64,000 nucleotides of DNA from Flavobacterium hankyongi (lineage in GTDB: Bacteria; Bacteroidota; Bacteroidia; Flavobacteriales; Flavobacteriaceae), in assembly GCF_036840915.1 (NCBI RefSeq), contig NZ_CP085725.1:2170001-2234000 (forward strand), in the 5' to 3' direction. This document shows positions 10,205 to 19,877 of the stretch, one piece after another. Both the position numbers and the translations under genes were made by a program. Under the pieces are notes generated by a model. The model was not told the origin of the DNA, ran no database searches, and saw only the letters and a program-made list of their open reading frames with translations. The stretch's first letter is position 1. Each line of letters opens with the position of its first letter.

Positions 10205-13042
10205 TTATTTCAATTTTTTCTTAACCGCAACTTCAGTAAATCCTTCAATGATGTCGTATTCCTGAATATCGTTGTAGCCTTTAATCTGCATACCACAGTC
10301 ATATCCTTTAGAAACTTCTTTCACATCATCTTTGAAACGTTTCAATGCAATTAATTCACCTGTGTAAATTACAACACCTTCACGGATTAAGCGGATTTTG
10401 TTAGCTCTAAAGATTTTACCATCTGTAACCATACATCCAGCAATTGTTCCCACTTTAGAAATCTTGAATAACTCACGGATTTCCGCAGTACCAGTAATTT
10501 CTTCTTTCATTTCTGGAGAAAGCATACCTTCCATTGCATCACGTAAATCATCGATTGCCGCGTAGATAATCGAATAGTGACGGATATCGATTTCTTCTTT
10601 CTCTGCTAATTGCTTAGCATTTCCAGCAGGACGAACGTTAAATCCAATAATAATTGCATCTGAAGCAGAAGCTAACATTACGTCAGATTCTGTAATTGCT
10701 CCAACTCCTTTGTGAATGATATTGATTTGAATTTCTTCTGTTGACAATTTAGAGAATGAATCAGATAATGCTTCTACCGAACCATCCACGTCTCCTTTAA
10801 GGATAATGTTCAATTCTTTGAACTGACCTAAAGCAATACGACGTCCAATTTCGTCTAACGTAATGTGACGTTGTACACGAACTGACTGCTCACGCATTAA
10901 TTGCGTACGTTTTGCAGCAATTTGTTTTGCTTCTCTTTCGTCTTCATAAATGGTAAACTTATCACCTGCTGTTGGTGCACCATCAAGACCTAAAATTGAA
11001 ATTGGTGTAGATGGACCTGCTTCTTTCACGTTTTTACCACGCTCATCTTGCATTGCCTTAATCTTACCATGATTTTTACCCGCTAAGATATAATCTCCAA
11101 CTTTTACCGTACCAGCTTGAACTAATACTGTAGAAACGTATCCACGTCCTTTATCAAGGAATGCTTCAACAACAGTACCAACACCTGGTTTATTAGGATT
11201 AGCCTTAAGTTCTAAAACTTCAGCTTCCAATAATACTTTTTCTAATAATTCTTTTACCCCTAATCCTGTTTTAGCAGAAATATCGTGTGATTGGTATTTT
11301 CCTCCCCAATCTTCCACCAAGAAATTCATGGCAGCTAATTTTTCTTTAATTTTTTCAGGATTTGCAGTTGGTTTATCTACCTTATTGATTGCAAATACAA
11401 TAGGAACTCCAGCTGCTTGAGCATGACTGATAGCTTCTTTTGTTTGTGGCATGATATCGTCATCGGCAGCTACTACAATAATAGCGATATCGGTAACTTG
11501 AGCACCACGAGCACGCATCGCTGTAAACGCTTCGTGACCTGGTGTATCTAAGAAAGCAATTTCTTGACCGTTATCTAACTCTACTCCATAAGCACCAATA
11601 TGCTGTGTAATACCTCCAGACTCACCTGCAATTACATTTGTTTTACGAATGTAATCCAATAATGATGTTTTACCGTGGTCAACGTGACCCATTACAGTAA
11701 CGATTGGCGCACGAGGTTTTAAATCTTCTGGTCTATCTTCAACAACTTCGATGTTTTCTTCGATATCAGTAGTAATAAATTCTACATCATATCCAAACTC
11801 ATCTGCAACAATTGTTAAAGTTTCAGCATCTAAACGTTGGTTCATGGTTACCATGATACCTAACGACATACATGTTCCAATAACCTTAGTAATAGGCACA
11901 TCCATCATGGTTGCAATTTCACCTACAGTAACAAACTCAGTTACTTTAAGCGTTTTGCTTCCTTCCTCTTGAGCTGCTAATTCAGCTTCAGTACGTTCAC
12001 GGTGTGAATCACGTTTGTCACGACGATACTTCGCTGCTTTAGATTTATTTCCTTTCCCTTGAAGTCTTTCAAGAGTCTCTTTAATTTGATTTTTTACTTC
12101 TTCCTCAGTAGGCTCAACTTTCACAATAGCTGGACGCTGTTGATTATTACCTCCTTTGTTGAAAGGTGGTCTGTTACCTCCTTGTTTATTGAAACCACCT
12201 TGGCCTTGAGGTCTATTTTGACCTCCTTGCCCTTGTTGTCCTCCTCCTTGCCCTGGCTGTCCTGGTTTTGAAGGGATTCTATTTCTTTTTTTCTTATCAG
12301 CACCAGCAGCATTTTGATTATTGTTACCTGGTTTATTTTGATTCTGATTTTTATCTTCTGGTTTCTTTTTAGGCTTATTAAATTGAGATAAGTCAATTGT
12401 TTTTCCAGTAAATGTTGTTCCAGAAAGTTTTTGGTATTGCGTTTCGTGAGTTTCCTCGGTAACAGTCTCGTCTGAAGGATTTGAAACTGGTTTTTCCGTT
12501 TTTTTCTCAACAACTGGCTTACTTTCTTCTTTTACAACTTCTGGTTCTACCTTTGGTTTTGGAGCTTCTTCCACTTTTGGCACAACAACTTCCTCAACTT
12601 TTGGTGCAACAACTTTTGGCGCAACAACTTTTGGTGCAACAACTTCTGACTCTGACTGTTTAACTTCGGCAACTGCTTGCTTAGGAGACAAATCTATTTT
12701 ACCAACTTGCTTAGGGGCAATTATATTTGCCTTTGCCTTAATTACTTCCTGACGAGCACGTTCTTCGTCTTGTTTACGTTTTTCTTCAAGTTCGTGTTCA
12801 CGCTCTAAACGAAGTGCTTCTTTTTCTTTTCTTTTTTCTTCGCCAACCTCTTTTGAAGCATCTTTGTTTCCTTTATCTCCAGCAAATTGATTAGACAGGA
12901 TATTATATATTTCGTCAGTGATTTTTGTATTTGGATTAGACTCAATAGTAAAGCCTTTATCTTTTAAAAAATCGACAGCTCTTTCTAACGAAATATTGAA
13001 CTCCCTTAAAACTTTGTTTATTCTTATTGTTCCTTCAGACAT
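10205..13042 (-). CDS. infB: translation initiation factor IF-2
   Basis: A GTPase that brings initiator tRNA to the 30S subunit and promotes subunit joining. The 945-residue protein has an IF2_N domain ([21 protein letters not shown]), a long low-complexity linker of about residues 60-340 rich in Lys/Glu, VAPKV units and Gly-Gln-Asn, then the G domain with G1 [13 protein letters not shown]3 DTPGHEAF, G4 NKVDK, and beta-barrel domains III-IV ending VAVKKKLK. Long variable linkers are usual in Bacteroidota IF-2. It is the last gene of the rimP-nusA-infB operon, 39 bp after nusA. Confidence 0.98.
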   Translation of the reverse strand: MSEGTIRINKVLREFNISLERAVDFLKDKGFTIESNPNTKITDEIYNILSNQFAGDKGNKDASKEVGEEKRKEKEALRLEREHELEEKRKQDEERARQEVIKAKANIIAPKQVGKIDLSPKQAVAEVKQSESEVVAPKVVAPKVVAPKVEEVVVPKVEEAPKPKVEPEVVKEESKPVVEKKTEKPVSNPSDETVTEETHETQYQKLSGTTFTGKTIDLSQFNKPKKKPEDKNQNQNKPGNNNQNAAGADKKKRNRIPSKPGQPGQGGGQQGQGGQNRPQGQGGFNKQGGNRPPFNKGGNNQQRPAIVKVEPTEEEVKNQIKETLERLQGKGNKSKAAKYRRDKRDSHRERTEAELAAQEEGSKTLKVTEFVTVGEIATMMDVPITKVIGTCMSLGIMVTMNQRLDAETLTIVADEFGYDVEFITTDIEENIEVVEDRPEDLKPRAPIVTVMGHVDHGKTSLLDYIRKTNVIAGESGGITQHIGAYGVELDNGQEIAFLDTPGHEAFTAMRARGAQVTDIAIIVVAADDDIMPQTKEAISHAQAAGVPIVFAINKVDKPTANPEKIKEKLAAMNFLVEDWGGKYQSHDISAKTGLGVKELLEKVLLEAEVLELKANPNKPGVGTVVEAFLDKGRGYVSTVLVQAGTVKVGDYILAGKNHGKIKAMQDERGKNVKEAGPSTPISILGLDGAPTAGDKFTIYEDEREAKQIAAKRTQLMREQSVRVQRHITLDEIGRRIALGQFKELNIILKGDVDGSVEALSDSFSKLSTEEIQINIIHKGVGAITESDVMLASASDAIIIGFNVRPAGNAKQLAEKEEIDIRHYSIIYAAIDDLRDAMEGMLSPEMKEEITGTAEIRELFKISKVGTIAGCMVTDGKIFRANKIRLIREGVVIYTGELIALKRFKDDVKEVSKGYDCGMQIKGYNDIQEYDIIEGFTEVAVKKKLK
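12595..12639 (-). repeat. 15-bp tandem repeat inside infB
   Basis: Three consecutive 15-bp units (12595-12609, 12610-12624, 12625-12639) read on the plus strand CAACTTTTGGYGCAA, differing only at one T/C. They encode VAPKV-type units in the IF-2 linker. Such short in-frame repeats can change copy number without breaking the gene. Confidence 0.75.
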
Positions 13043-13081
13043 AAATTTTATTTATGGTTTATTTTATTTGTGGATTATAAA

Positions 13082-14323
13082 TTAATCCTCAAATTCTTCT
13101 TTTAAAATCTTGACAACCTCAAGAATGGTTTCTTCTTCTAAATCTGTACGACGAACTAAGTCAGCAACTGATTGACTTAGGATACTTTTTGCAGTATCAA
13201 GACCAATTTTTGCAAACTCATCAATAATCCATCCGTCGATTTCATCGGAGAATTCTGTTAACTCTACATCGTCATCTTCTGCAACATTTCCTTCTCTGAT
13301 TACGTCTAACTCGTATCCTGTTAATTGACCAGCCAATTTAATATTATGCCCTCCACGACCAATTGCTTTTGATACTTCTTCTAGTTTCAAATATACTTCA
13401 GCTGTTTTCTTTTCTTCGTCAATTTTGATAGAAGAAACTTTTGCAGGGCTTAATGCTCTTGTAATATATAACTGTAAGTTATTTGTGTAATTGATTACAT
13501 CAATATTTTCATTTCCTAATTCACGAACAATTCCATGAATACGAGAACCTTTCATTCCCACACAAGCTCCAACTGGATCAATTCTATCATCATAAGAATC
13601 TACGGCAACTTTTGCTTTTTCACCTGGTATACGCACCACTTTTTTGATTGTAATTAAACCGTCAAAAACTTCTGGAATTTCTTGTTCGAATAATTTTTCT
13701 AAAAATTTCTCAGATGTTCTTGACATGATGATTTGAGGTTTATTACCTTTCAATTCAACATTTTCAATAATTCCACGAACGTTATCCCCTTTACGGAAAA
13801 AGTCCGATGGAATTTGTTTTTCTTTTGGCAACACAATTTCATTTCCTTCATCATCAACCAAAATTACTGCTTTTGGACGCACATGGTGTACTTCAGCAGT
13901 ATAAATATCTCCAATTAAATCTTTAAATTGTTTGTAAAGATTTGTATTATCATGCTCATGGATTTTAGAAATTAAGTTTTGACGCAATGCCAAAATAGCT
14001 CTTCTTCCTAAATCGATAAGTTTAACTTCTTCTGAAACTTCTTCTCCAATTTCGAAATCAGGCTCAATTTTACGAGCCTCTGAAAGAGAAATTTCTTCAT
14101 TTTCAAAATCTAAATCCTCATCTGCAACAATAACTCTACGTCTCCAGATCTCCATATCCCCTTTATCAGGATTGATAATGATATCAAAATTATCATCAGA
14201 TCCGTATTTTTTCTTCAATGCATTACGAAACACATCTTCCAAAATCGCCATAAGCGTTACGCGATCTATCAGTTTATCATCTTTGAATTCTGAAAACGAA
14301 TCTATTAATGCTAAATTCTCCAT
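13082..14323 (-). CDS. nusA: transcription termination/antitermination factor NusA
   Basis: Binds RNA polymerase and nascent RNA, modulating pausing, termination and antitermination. The 413-residue protein has the N-terminal polymerase-binding domain (MENLALIDSFSEFKDDKLID), an S1 domain at about 135-200, then KH1 and KH2 with VGACVGMKGSRIHGIVRELGNENIDVI and EEVSKAIGRGGHNIKLAGQLTGY. It lacks the long acidic-repeat C-terminus of proteobacterial NusA, as is normal outside that group. It is followed by infB and preceded by rimP at 15 bp. NusA itself may act on the terminator seen upstream of rimP (inference). Confidence 0.97.
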   Translation of the reverse strand: MENLALIDSFSEFKDDKLIDRVTLMAILEDVFRNALKKKYGSDDNFDIIINPDKGDMEIWRRRVIVADEDLDFENEEISLSEARKIEPDFEIGEEVSEEVKLIDLGRRAILALRQNLISKIHEHDNTNLYKQFKDLIGDIYTAEVHHVRPKAVILVDDEGNEIVLPKEKQIPSDFFRKGDNVRGIIENVELKGNKPQIIMSRTSEKFLEKLFEQEIPEVFDGLITIKKVVRIPGEKAKVAVDSYDDRIDPVGACVGMKGSRIHGIVRELGNENIDVINYTNNLQLYITRALSPAKVSSIKIDEEKKTAEVYLKLEEVSKAIGRGGHNIKLAGQLTGYELDVIREGNVAEDDDVELTEFSDEIDGWIIDEFAKIGLDTAKSILSQSVADLVRRTDLEEETILEVVKILKEEFED

Positions 14324-14338
14324 GCCAACTCTTTAATT

Positions 14339-14803
14339 TTAAAATATTATAGTAACTACTGCCTCCACAATATCGCCATAAGCGATTTTTTCATTATGAA
14401 GCACCGTTTCTTTTCCTTTTCCTATCTTTTTTGGTTCTCTCGAACTCCACTCTAATGTAATATCTTCATCTGACACATCTACAAGTTCTGCCTGAATTGT
14501 TTGAGTTTTTGTTTTCACACTCAATGTTCTTCCAACATTTTTCTTATACTGGCGAACCAACTTTAATGGAGCAGAAACTCCTGCAGAAGCAACCTCTAAA
14601 GCAAAATCTTGCTCTTCTCTATCTAAATTATGCTCGATAGCACGACTAATGTTGATACAATCTTGTAATTGCACTCCATTATCACCATCTAAAGTTACGA
14701 TAATTTTATTACTGTCAGTAATTGTTAAATCAATCAAAAATAAGTCTGGATATTCCGCCAAACCCGTATCTAACAATTCTTTTACTCTTTCTTTAAAACC
14801 CAT
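14339..14803 (-). CDS. rimP: ribosome maturation factor RimP
   Basis: A 30S subunit assembly factor of 154 residues. Recognisable elements are [22 protein letters not shown], the family block [33 protein letters not shown], and a C-terminal Sm-like domain ([26 protein letters not shown]). Its place directly before nusA is the conserved rimP-nusA-infB order. The ATG at 14803 lies only 7 nt after the T tract of a strong leader terminator, so expression of the operon requires readthrough. Confidence 0.95.
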   Translation of the reverse strand: MGFKERVKELLDTGLAEYPDLFLIDLTITDSNKIIVTLDGDNGVQLQDCINISRAIEHNLDREEQDFALEVASAGVSAPLKLVRQYKKNVGRTLSVKTKTQTIQAELVDVSDEDITLEWSSREPKKIGKGKETVLHNEKIAYGDIVEAVVTIIF

Positions 14804-14810
14804 TTTGTAT

Positions 14811-14836
14811 AAAAAGAGGCACGCTGTGCGTGCCTC
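14811..14836 (-). terminator. leader terminator (attenuator candidate) before rimP-nusA-infB
   Basis: On the minus strand GAGGCACGC (14836-14828), loop ACA, GCGTGCCTC (14824-14816) is followed by TTTTT (14815-14811), an intrinsic terminator with a perfect 9-bp GC-rich stem. No gene lies upstream on this strand: the neighbour is the divergent universal stress gene. The terminator therefore falls between the operon's promoter and its first codon. On the plus strand it has no adjacent U tract. Confidence 0.8.
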
Positions 14837-14865
14837 ATTATTTAAAAAACTACTAAATAATGGCG

Positions 14866-14896
14866 CAAATATACTACTTTTTTTATAATTATGAAA
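14866..14896 (-). promoter_or_regulatory. predicted promoter of the rimP operon
   Basis: On the minus strand TTTC (14896-14893), 19 nt spacer, TATATTTG (14873-14866). The -7 element is an exact TAnnTTTG match and the -33 element has one mismatch. Transcription would start near 14861, so the hairpin at 14836 forms after about 25 nt of leader. Confidence 0.6.
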
Positions 14897-14897
14897 T

Positions 14898-14929
14898 TTT
14901 GCGTTGTGTTAAATATTTTCTTACCTTTA
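14898..14929 (+). promoter_or_regulatory. predicted promoter of the universal stress protein gene
   Basis: TTTG (14898-14901), 20-nt spacer, TACCTTTA (14922-14929, one mismatch to TAnnTTTG). This leaves a leader of about 45 nt before the ATG at 14981. Confidence 0.45.
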
Positions 14930-14980
14930 ATGTAGAATTCTGACTTTCACTAAAGTATTAACATTAAAATCACTTAAATT

Positions 14981-15805
14981 ATGAAACGAATATTAGTTCC
15001 TACGGATTTTTCCGATCACGCTGAGTATGCCCTAAAAGTTGCCGCACAAATTGCCCGAGATAACGATGGAGAAATCTTCATAGTTCATATGCTCGAATTT
15101 CCGGGACAAATGGCTGACGCGGTAAGCCACGGTGCTGACATACCAGAAATCATGCTTTTCATGAAAAAAGCTCACGAAAAATTAGAGGAATTATTAACTA
15201 GAGATTACTTAGAAGGCATTAAAGTTACAGAAGCCGTAAAATACGAAAGGGCTTTTGAAGGAATTATTAAATCCAGCCAAAAACACAACATTGATTTAGT
15301 TGTCATGGGGTCTCATGGCGCTTCTGGTTTTCAGGAAATGTTTGTAGGATCAACAACAGAAAAAATTGTAAGAACATCTGACGCTCCTGTATTAATCATC
15401 AAACACGAAACCAACAACTTCAAAACTGATCGTTTTGTCTTTGCATCTGATTTTTCAGAAGAAGCCAGAAAACCATTTGAAAAAATTATATCTTTTGCAA
15501 AAGTATTCGGATCTCACATTGATTTGGTAATGATTAACACTCCAAATAGTTTTAAAACATCACACGCCGCACAAAAAATCATGAAAGATTTTGTTGCAAG
15601 TTATGACATAACAAATTATTCATTACACATTTACAACGATTCTAATGTTGAAACTGGAATTTTAAACTTTTCAAACAGTGTTGGAGCAGATGTAATAGGA
15701 ATGGTTACACACGGAAGAACAAGTTTATATCACTTTTTTAACGGAAGCATAAGTGAAGGTTTGCTTAACCACGCTTCCAAACCTGTAATTACTTTTAAAA
15801 TTTAA
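14981..15805 (+). CDS. tandem-domain universal stress protein
   Basis: A 274-residue cytoplasmic protein with two UspA domains. Domain 1 (1-142) begins KRILVPTDFSDHAEYALKVA and contains the nucleotide-binding pattern VVMGSHGASGFQEMFVGSTT. Domain 2 (145-274) has FVFASDFSEEARKPFEKI, but its loop (MVTHGRTSLYHFFNGSISE) departs from the ATP-binding consensus, so domain 2 may not bind nucleotide. Two-domain Usp proteins are common in Flavobacteriaceae. It stands alone between a promoter and a strong terminator. Confidence 0.93.
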   Translation: MKRILVPTDFSDHAEYALKVAAQIARDNDGEIFIVHMLEFPGQMADAVSHGADIPEIMLFMKKAHEKLEELLTRDYLEGIKVTEAVKYERAFEGIIKSSQKHNIDLVVMGSHGASGFQEMFVGSTTEKIVRTSDAPVLIIKHETNNFKTDRFVFASDFSEEARKPFEKIISFAKVFGSHIDLVMINTPNSFKTSHAAQKIMKDFVASYDITNYSLHIYNDSNVETGILNFSNSVGADVIGMVTHGRTSLYHFFNGSISEGLLNHASKPVITFKI

Positions 15806-15835
15806 TTTTTATAAATACAATAATTGTTATTAATG

Positions 15836-15863
15836 AAAAAGTCCCTTTTGCAAGGGACTTTTT
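15836..15863. terminator. bidirectional intrinsic terminator
   Basis: The 12-bp stem AAAAAGTCCCTT / AAGGGACTTTTT with TTGC loop is flanked by T tracts on either strand. It separates the convergent universal stress and TerB-like genes. Confidence 0.9.
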
Positions 15864-15864
15864 T

Positions 15865-16296
15865 TTATTTATTCATATGCTGCATTTCGTAGATAAAAGT
15901 ATCTAAATCAACATTAAGCATTAAAAGCGAAAATGCTTTATCAACGATATAACCCACATTCCCTGGCGTGAATCCAAGAGCCAATGCAAACTTAGTCACA
16001 ATTTCTTTTTGTTTTGGCCCTAAAACATTATCTGCATAAACCATTCTCGATAAATCATATAAACGCTCAATCCTTTGAACATGTAAAGATGGTGGATTAA
16101 TAGGGTATTTTAAAGGATTCTCTAAAATCTCTTCATATTCTGCATCTGAAATTTCTAAACGGTTTTTAAGTTTATCCAAAAACTGTTTTTCTTCTTCACT
16201 TAAATCACCATCTGCTATGGCAACACGCACAATTGCAGAAAAGTGACCTTTATTTCTTGCTTTAAATTCGCTATCGAATAAATCTGAAAATGACAT
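15865..16296 (-). CDS. TerB-like (tellurite resistance TerB family) protein
   Basis: A 143-residue, mostly helical cytoplasmic protein. The signature AIVRVAIADGDLSEEEKQFLDKL is the TerB-type acidic motif after helix 1, and MVYADNVLGPKQKEIVTKFALALGF is its second repeat. TerB-fold proteins bind metal ions and often occur as stand-alone domains without any tellurite phenotype. No other ter genes are present, so a tellurite role should not be assumed. Confidence 0.8.
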   Translation of the reverse strand: MSFSDLFDSEFKARNKGHFSAIVRVAIADGDLSEEEKQFLDKLKNRLEISDAEYEEILENPLKYPINPPSLHVQRIERLYDLSRMVYADNVLGPKQKEIVTKFALALGFTPGNVGYIVDKAFSLLMLNVDLDTFIYEMQHMNK

Positions 16297-16419
16297 GGTG
16301 TATAGTTTTAATTTCTAACAAATGTACTTATAAAAATAATGTTATCAAAAATTGTGACATTCAATAAAATCCATGAAAGAATAAATTTGTAAGTTTGAAA
16401 ACCCTTTAACCCATATATT

Positions 16420-17013
16420 ATGCAAGAGTTCTGGTTGTACTTTAACATTGGCTTAAGACATGTTTTAGATATACATGCTTACGATCATGTTCTTTTTTTA
16501 ATTGCACTTACTGTGCCTTTTACATTTAATGATTGGCGAAAATTATTCATTTTAGTTAGCTTGTTTACTGTCGGGCACACATTGGCACTTATACTATCTG
16601 TTTTTGGAGTTATTTATATTAAGGAGAACCTTGTAGAATTTGTAATTCCTATTACAATTCTTATAGTTGCTTTGTTTAATCTTTTTTCTGCAGGAAAATC
16701 AGGAAAAAATGAAAGCATAACAGTTTCAGCAATCGTAACTTTGTTTTTTGGAATTATTCATGGTTTAGGTTTTTCAAATTATTTTAAAACCATTTTACCC
16801 GGAAATGCTACCGACAAATTATTACCTTTAGGAGAATTTGCCTTAGGTATTGAAGCTGCACAAATTATTGTAGTTTTTGTGGTTTTAATAATTTCTTATC
16901 TGGTACAAACTGTATTTAGATTTTCAAAAAGAGATTGGACACTAGTAATGTCGGCCTTTATAATTGGTGTAGTTGTTCCATTGATAATACAAAGTCCTAT
17001 TTGGAACAGATAA
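16420..17013 (+). CDS. HupE/UreJ-family membrane protein
   Basis: A 197-residue protein with six or so predicted membrane segments. The N-terminus FWLYFNIGLRHVLDIHAYDHVLFLIAL has the HxxxHxxDH-like pattern of the HupE/UreJ_2 family, and LFTVGHTLAL and FFGIIHGLGFSNYF supply further conserved histidines. Relatives are linked to nickel/cobalt transport, but no urease or hydrogenase genes are nearby, so the cargo is unknown. Only 1 bp separates it from the dCMP deaminase gene. Two TAnnTTTG-like motifs (16382-16389, 16390-16397) precede it. Confidence 0.85.
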   Translation: MQEFWLYFNIGLRHVLDIHAYDHVLFLIALTVPFTFNDWRKLFILVSLFTVGHTLALILSVFGVIYIKENLVEFVIPITILIVALFNLFSAGKSGKNESITVSAIVTLFFGIIHGLGFSNYFKTILPGNATDKLLPLGEFALGIEAAQIIVVFVVLIISYLVQTVFRFSKRDWTLVMSAFIIGVVVPLIIQSPIWNR

Positions 17014-17014
17014 A

Positions 17015-17443
17015 ATGAAAGAAAAAAAAGAAAATAAATATGATAAAGCCTATCTAAGGCTTGCAAAAGAATGGAGTAAACTTTCTTATTGTAAAAGAAA
17101 GCAGGTTGGCGCGATTATTGTACACGATAGAATGATAATATCTGACGGATATAATGGAACCCCTTCTGGTTTTGAAAATTGCTGTGAGGACGAAAATAAT
17201 TTAACCCATTGGTACGTTTTACATGCCGAAGCAAATGCCATTTTAAAAGTTGCCAATTCGACACAGTCTTGTAAAGACGCTACTTTATACATAACTCTTT
17301 CACCTTGCAAAGAATGCAGCAAACTCATTCATCAGTCAGGAATAAAAAGAGTCGTTTATCACGAAGGTTATAAAGATGATTCTGGATTACAATTTTTAAA
17401 GAAAGCAGGCGTTGAACTAACATTAATAGAAGATTTAGAATAA
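17015..17443 (+). CDS. deoxycytidylate (dCMP) deaminase family protein
   Basis: A 142-residue zinc-dependent deaminase that probably converts dCMP to dUMP for thymidylate synthesis. The catalytic HAEANAIL (His-x-Glu) and zinc-binding PCKECSKLI (PCxxC) are present, as are GAIIVHDRMIISDGYNGTPSGF and a CCEDE zinc-site motif as in ComEB-type dCMP deaminases. It is the middle gene of a tight operon: 1 bp after the HupE gene, and its stop codon directly abuts the next ATG. Confidence 0.9.
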   Translation: MKEKKENKYDKAYLRLAKEWSKLSYCKRKQVGAIIVHDRMIISDGYNGTPSGFENCCEDENNLTHWYVLHAEANAILKVANSTQSCKDATLYITLSPCKECSKLIHQSGIKRVVYHEGYKDDSGLQFLKKAGVELTLIEDLE

Positions 17444-19021
17444 ATGAAAATTGATAAAGTATACTTTCCTATAATTATTTTTTCAGCAATTGCTGTTGGA
17501 TTTTTATTGGGAGGAATTTTTATCAAAGCACCCTCTTCAGACAAAACTTCGATTCAAAACGAAACAAAACAAAAGCTCAATAAACTTATTGAATTTATAG
17601 ACTCTGAATACGTTGACAATATCGACACAGACTCTATTGTTGATCAAACCGTAACTGGAATTCTAGAAAAACTCGACCCTCATTCTGTCTATATTGCCAA
17701 AAATGACGCGCAGCAAGTTGCTGAAGAAATGAAAGGTGATTTCGTGGGGATTGGTGTTAATTTTTTCATAGAAAACGATTCAGTTATTGTAATTAATCCT
17801 GTAAAAAATGGTCCTTCTGAAAAAGCAGGAATTAAATCTGGTGATAGAATATTAGCCGCTGATGGCGAAAAATTATTTGGCAAAAAAGTAAATACTGAAA
17901 AACTCTATCAAAAGTTGAAAGGTGAAATTGGCTCAAAGGTTTCACTTACCATTTACAGAAAATCTGAAAAGAAAAAAATCAATTTAAATATTGTTCGAAA
18001 CACCATTCCTGTAAAAAGTGTTGACATTGCTTTATTAATTAACAAAAAAACAGGATACATAAAAATTAATCGATTTGCAGAAACAACCTTTAAAGAGTTC
18101 AAAGCAGGACTAAACAAAATAATTAAACAAGGTGCTAAAGAACTTATTTTAGACTTAAGAGATAATGGTGGTGGTTACCTAGAAGAAGCCGTTGCTATTG
18201 CTGATGAATTTCTTTCTGAAAAAAAACTTATTGTTTTCACAAAAAACAAAAAGAACCGAATAGACAAAACGTATGCCACAGATTATGGTTATTTTGAAAA
18301 CGGAAAAATTACTGTTTTAATAAACGAAAACACTGCGTCTGCAAGTGAGATTATTGCAGGTGCCATTCAGGACAACGACAGAGGTTTAATTATAGGACGA
18401 CGTTCTTTTGGAAAAGGATTAGTACAACGTGATATGCCATTTAAAGACGGATCAAGCGTACGACTTACAGTAGCGAGATATTACACACCTACTGGAAGAT
18501 CTATTCAAAAACCTTATGATCATGGTAGAAACGAAGAGTATTTTAATGACTTCATGAACAGATATCATAATGGTGAAATGTACTCGAAAGACAGTATAAA
18601 AATTGCCGATACTTTAAAATTTAAAACGCCAAAAGGTCGAATTGTTTACGGTGGAGGAGGTATTGTTCCTGATGTTTTTGTACCACTTGAAGCATCTAAA
18701 GGAAATGAAGTTGTTCCGTTATTAATGCAATCAGGTGTGGTAACCAATTTTGTATTTAAAGAAATTGATAAAAACAGAAAAAACTTCGAAAAACTAACTT
18801 ATCAAGAGCTAATTAAAGAAATCACATCAACAGATGATTACTTCTTTAAGTTTAGTGATTTTATTCACAAATCAGATTCTTTTATTGATTTGAACTCGAA
18901 TCCAGGATTTGTGAAACGTTATTTAGCTGCAGAATTTTGCCGACAACTTTTAGGGGAAACACAATACTATTCTGTGATTTTAAAAGACGATGTTATGCTG
19001 AAAGAAGCATTAAAACATTAA
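17444..19021 (+). CDS. S41-family C-terminal processing protease (CtpA/Prc-like)
   Basis: A 525-residue serine protease of the periplasm or envelope. An N-terminal signal anchor (YFPIIIFSAIAVGFLLGGIFI) is followed by a PDZ domain at about 95-175 (GIGVNFFIENDSVIVINPVKNGPSEKAGIKSGDRILAADG) and the S41 domain with LILDLRDNGGG and the catalytic segment NENTASASEIIAGAIQDNDRG, with the Lys side in RRSFGKGLVQ. Such enzymes process or degrade envelope proteins at the C-terminus. It is the last gene of the three-gene operon; its stop is 2 bp from the convergent gene, with no clear terminator between them. Confidence 0.93.
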   Translation: MKIDKVYFPIIIFSAIAVGFLLGGIFIKAPSSDKTSIQNETKQKLNKLIEFIDSEYVDNIDTDSIVDQTVTGILEKLDPHSVYIAKNDAQQVAEEMKGDFVGIGVNFFIENDSVIVINPVKNGPSEKAGIKSGDRILAADGEKLFGKKVNTEKLYQKLKGEIGSKVSLTIYRKSEKKKINLNIVRNTIPVKSVDIALLINKKTGYIKINRFAETTFKEFKAGLNKIIKQGAKELILDLRDNGGGYLEEAVAIADEFLSEKKLIVFTKNKKNRIDKTYATDYGYFENGKITVLINENTASASEIIAGAIQDNDRGLIIGRRSFGKGLVQRDMPFKDGSSVRLTVARYYTPTGRSIQKPYDHGRNEEYFNDFMNRYHNGEMYSKDSIKIADTLKFKTPKGRIVYGGGGIVPDVFVPLEASKGNEVVPLLMQSGVVTNFVFKEIDKNRKNFEKLTYQELIKEITSTDDYFFKFSDFIHKSDSFIDLNSNPGFVKRYLAAEFCRQLLGETQYYSVILKDDVMLKEALKH

Positions 19022-19023
19022 GA

Positions 19024-19635
19024 TTACTTAACTCTTACACTATCATGTGAATGAGTTTCGACTCCATCATTCCATAACACTAAAATATCTGTAGCTACAG
19101 CAGCACCACTACCCGCAGCAATTGCTAACTGACTTCGATGACCAGCAAGTGTTCCAGCAACATAAATGCCTTCGGCAACTTTTTGATCAATATTTTTAAG
19201 TTGTATTCGTTGTTTTTCAGGTAATGATTTTTTATGTGGCTCTACATAATCCGTTAATCCTTCGATTGCAAAAAGATTTGAAGAACCTATGGCAACAACA
19301 ATAGTTTTTGTTGTATAAGTATTTTTATTGGTAACAATTTCGAATCCATCAGCAATAGAAATCACTTTTATTACTTTTTCTCCTTCAATTTGAATAATAT
19401 GAGGATAATTATCACGAAGTTGAATAACACTTTCTTCAAGTAAATCAGCACCTAATTTGCCCGATTCAACACCATAAGCGTTGTAAAAAATCGCATCTTG
19501 CAATGAAGATGCTTTTTGATGCGCAATAATTCCAATTTTTTTCTCCTGAGCAAAATCTTTGTTATGAGCAGAACCTAAAATGAGGGCACAAGAAACCCCT
19601 GACACTCCGCCACCAATTATCAAAACATCAAACAT
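19024..19635 (-). CDS. short thioredoxin reductase-like NAD(P)/FAD-dependent oxidoreductase
   Basis: A 203-residue flavoprotein. The N-terminal FAD motif FDVLIIGGGVSGVSCALILG and the C-terminal GIYVAGTLAGHRSQLAIAAGSGAAVATDIL block fit the thioredoxin reductase superfamily. Compared with thioredoxin reductase (about 310 residues) it lacks the inserted NADPH domain and the redox CxxC. It therefore resembles single-domain flavoproteins that need an external reductant or have another role. It overlaps the upstream small membrane protein gene by 1 bp (TAATG), a sign of coupled translation. Confidence 0.82.
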   Translation of the reverse strand: MFDVLIIGGGVSGVSCALILGSAHNKDFAQEKKIGIIAHQKASSLQDAIFYNAYGVESGKLGADLLEESVIQLRDNYPHIIQIEGEKVIKVISIADGFEIVTNKNTYTTKTIVVAIGSSNLFAIEGLTDYVEPHKKSLPEKQRIQLKNIDQKVAEGIYVAGTLAGHRSQLAIAAGSGAAVATDILVLWNDGVETHSHDSVRVK

Positions 19636-19838
19636 TATGATTGTTTTTTTAATTTTTCGTCAATCGATTTAGAAATTCTAAATATCAAAAGAATCACAAC
19701 AGCACATAAAATAGCCAAGATTCCAATTAATGCTACCAAGCTATCTCCTTCAAATAAATTTTTGAAATCGAGCATGGTGATATTAACAACAATAGAAATT
19801 GCAGCTAAAACAAGTACTATGTAAGTAAAAATTTTCAT
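19635..19838 (-). CDS. small two-helix membrane protein
   Basis: A 67-residue protein with two hydrophobic segments (FTYIVLVLAAISIVVNITML and LVALIGILAILCAVVILLIF) and a charged tail (KSIDEKLKKQS). I do not recognise a named family with certainty. Its TAATG overlap with the flavoprotein gene suggests the two are made together. Confidence 0.75.
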   Translation of the reverse strand: MKIFTYIVLVLAAISIVVNITMLDFKNLFEGDSLVALIGILAILCAVVILLIFRISKSIDEKLKKQS

Positions 19839-19877
19839 TTCAGTTCTAATTATTGGACAAAATTAAAACTTTTACTA

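Noticed and set aside
12481..12663. Leu-rich ORF opposite infB
   Set aside because: A shadow of the repetitive IF-2 linker on the other strand with no signals of its own.
15865..16296. Tellurite resistance operon
   Set aside because: Only a lone TerB-like domain is present; no terC, terD or terZ genes are nearby.
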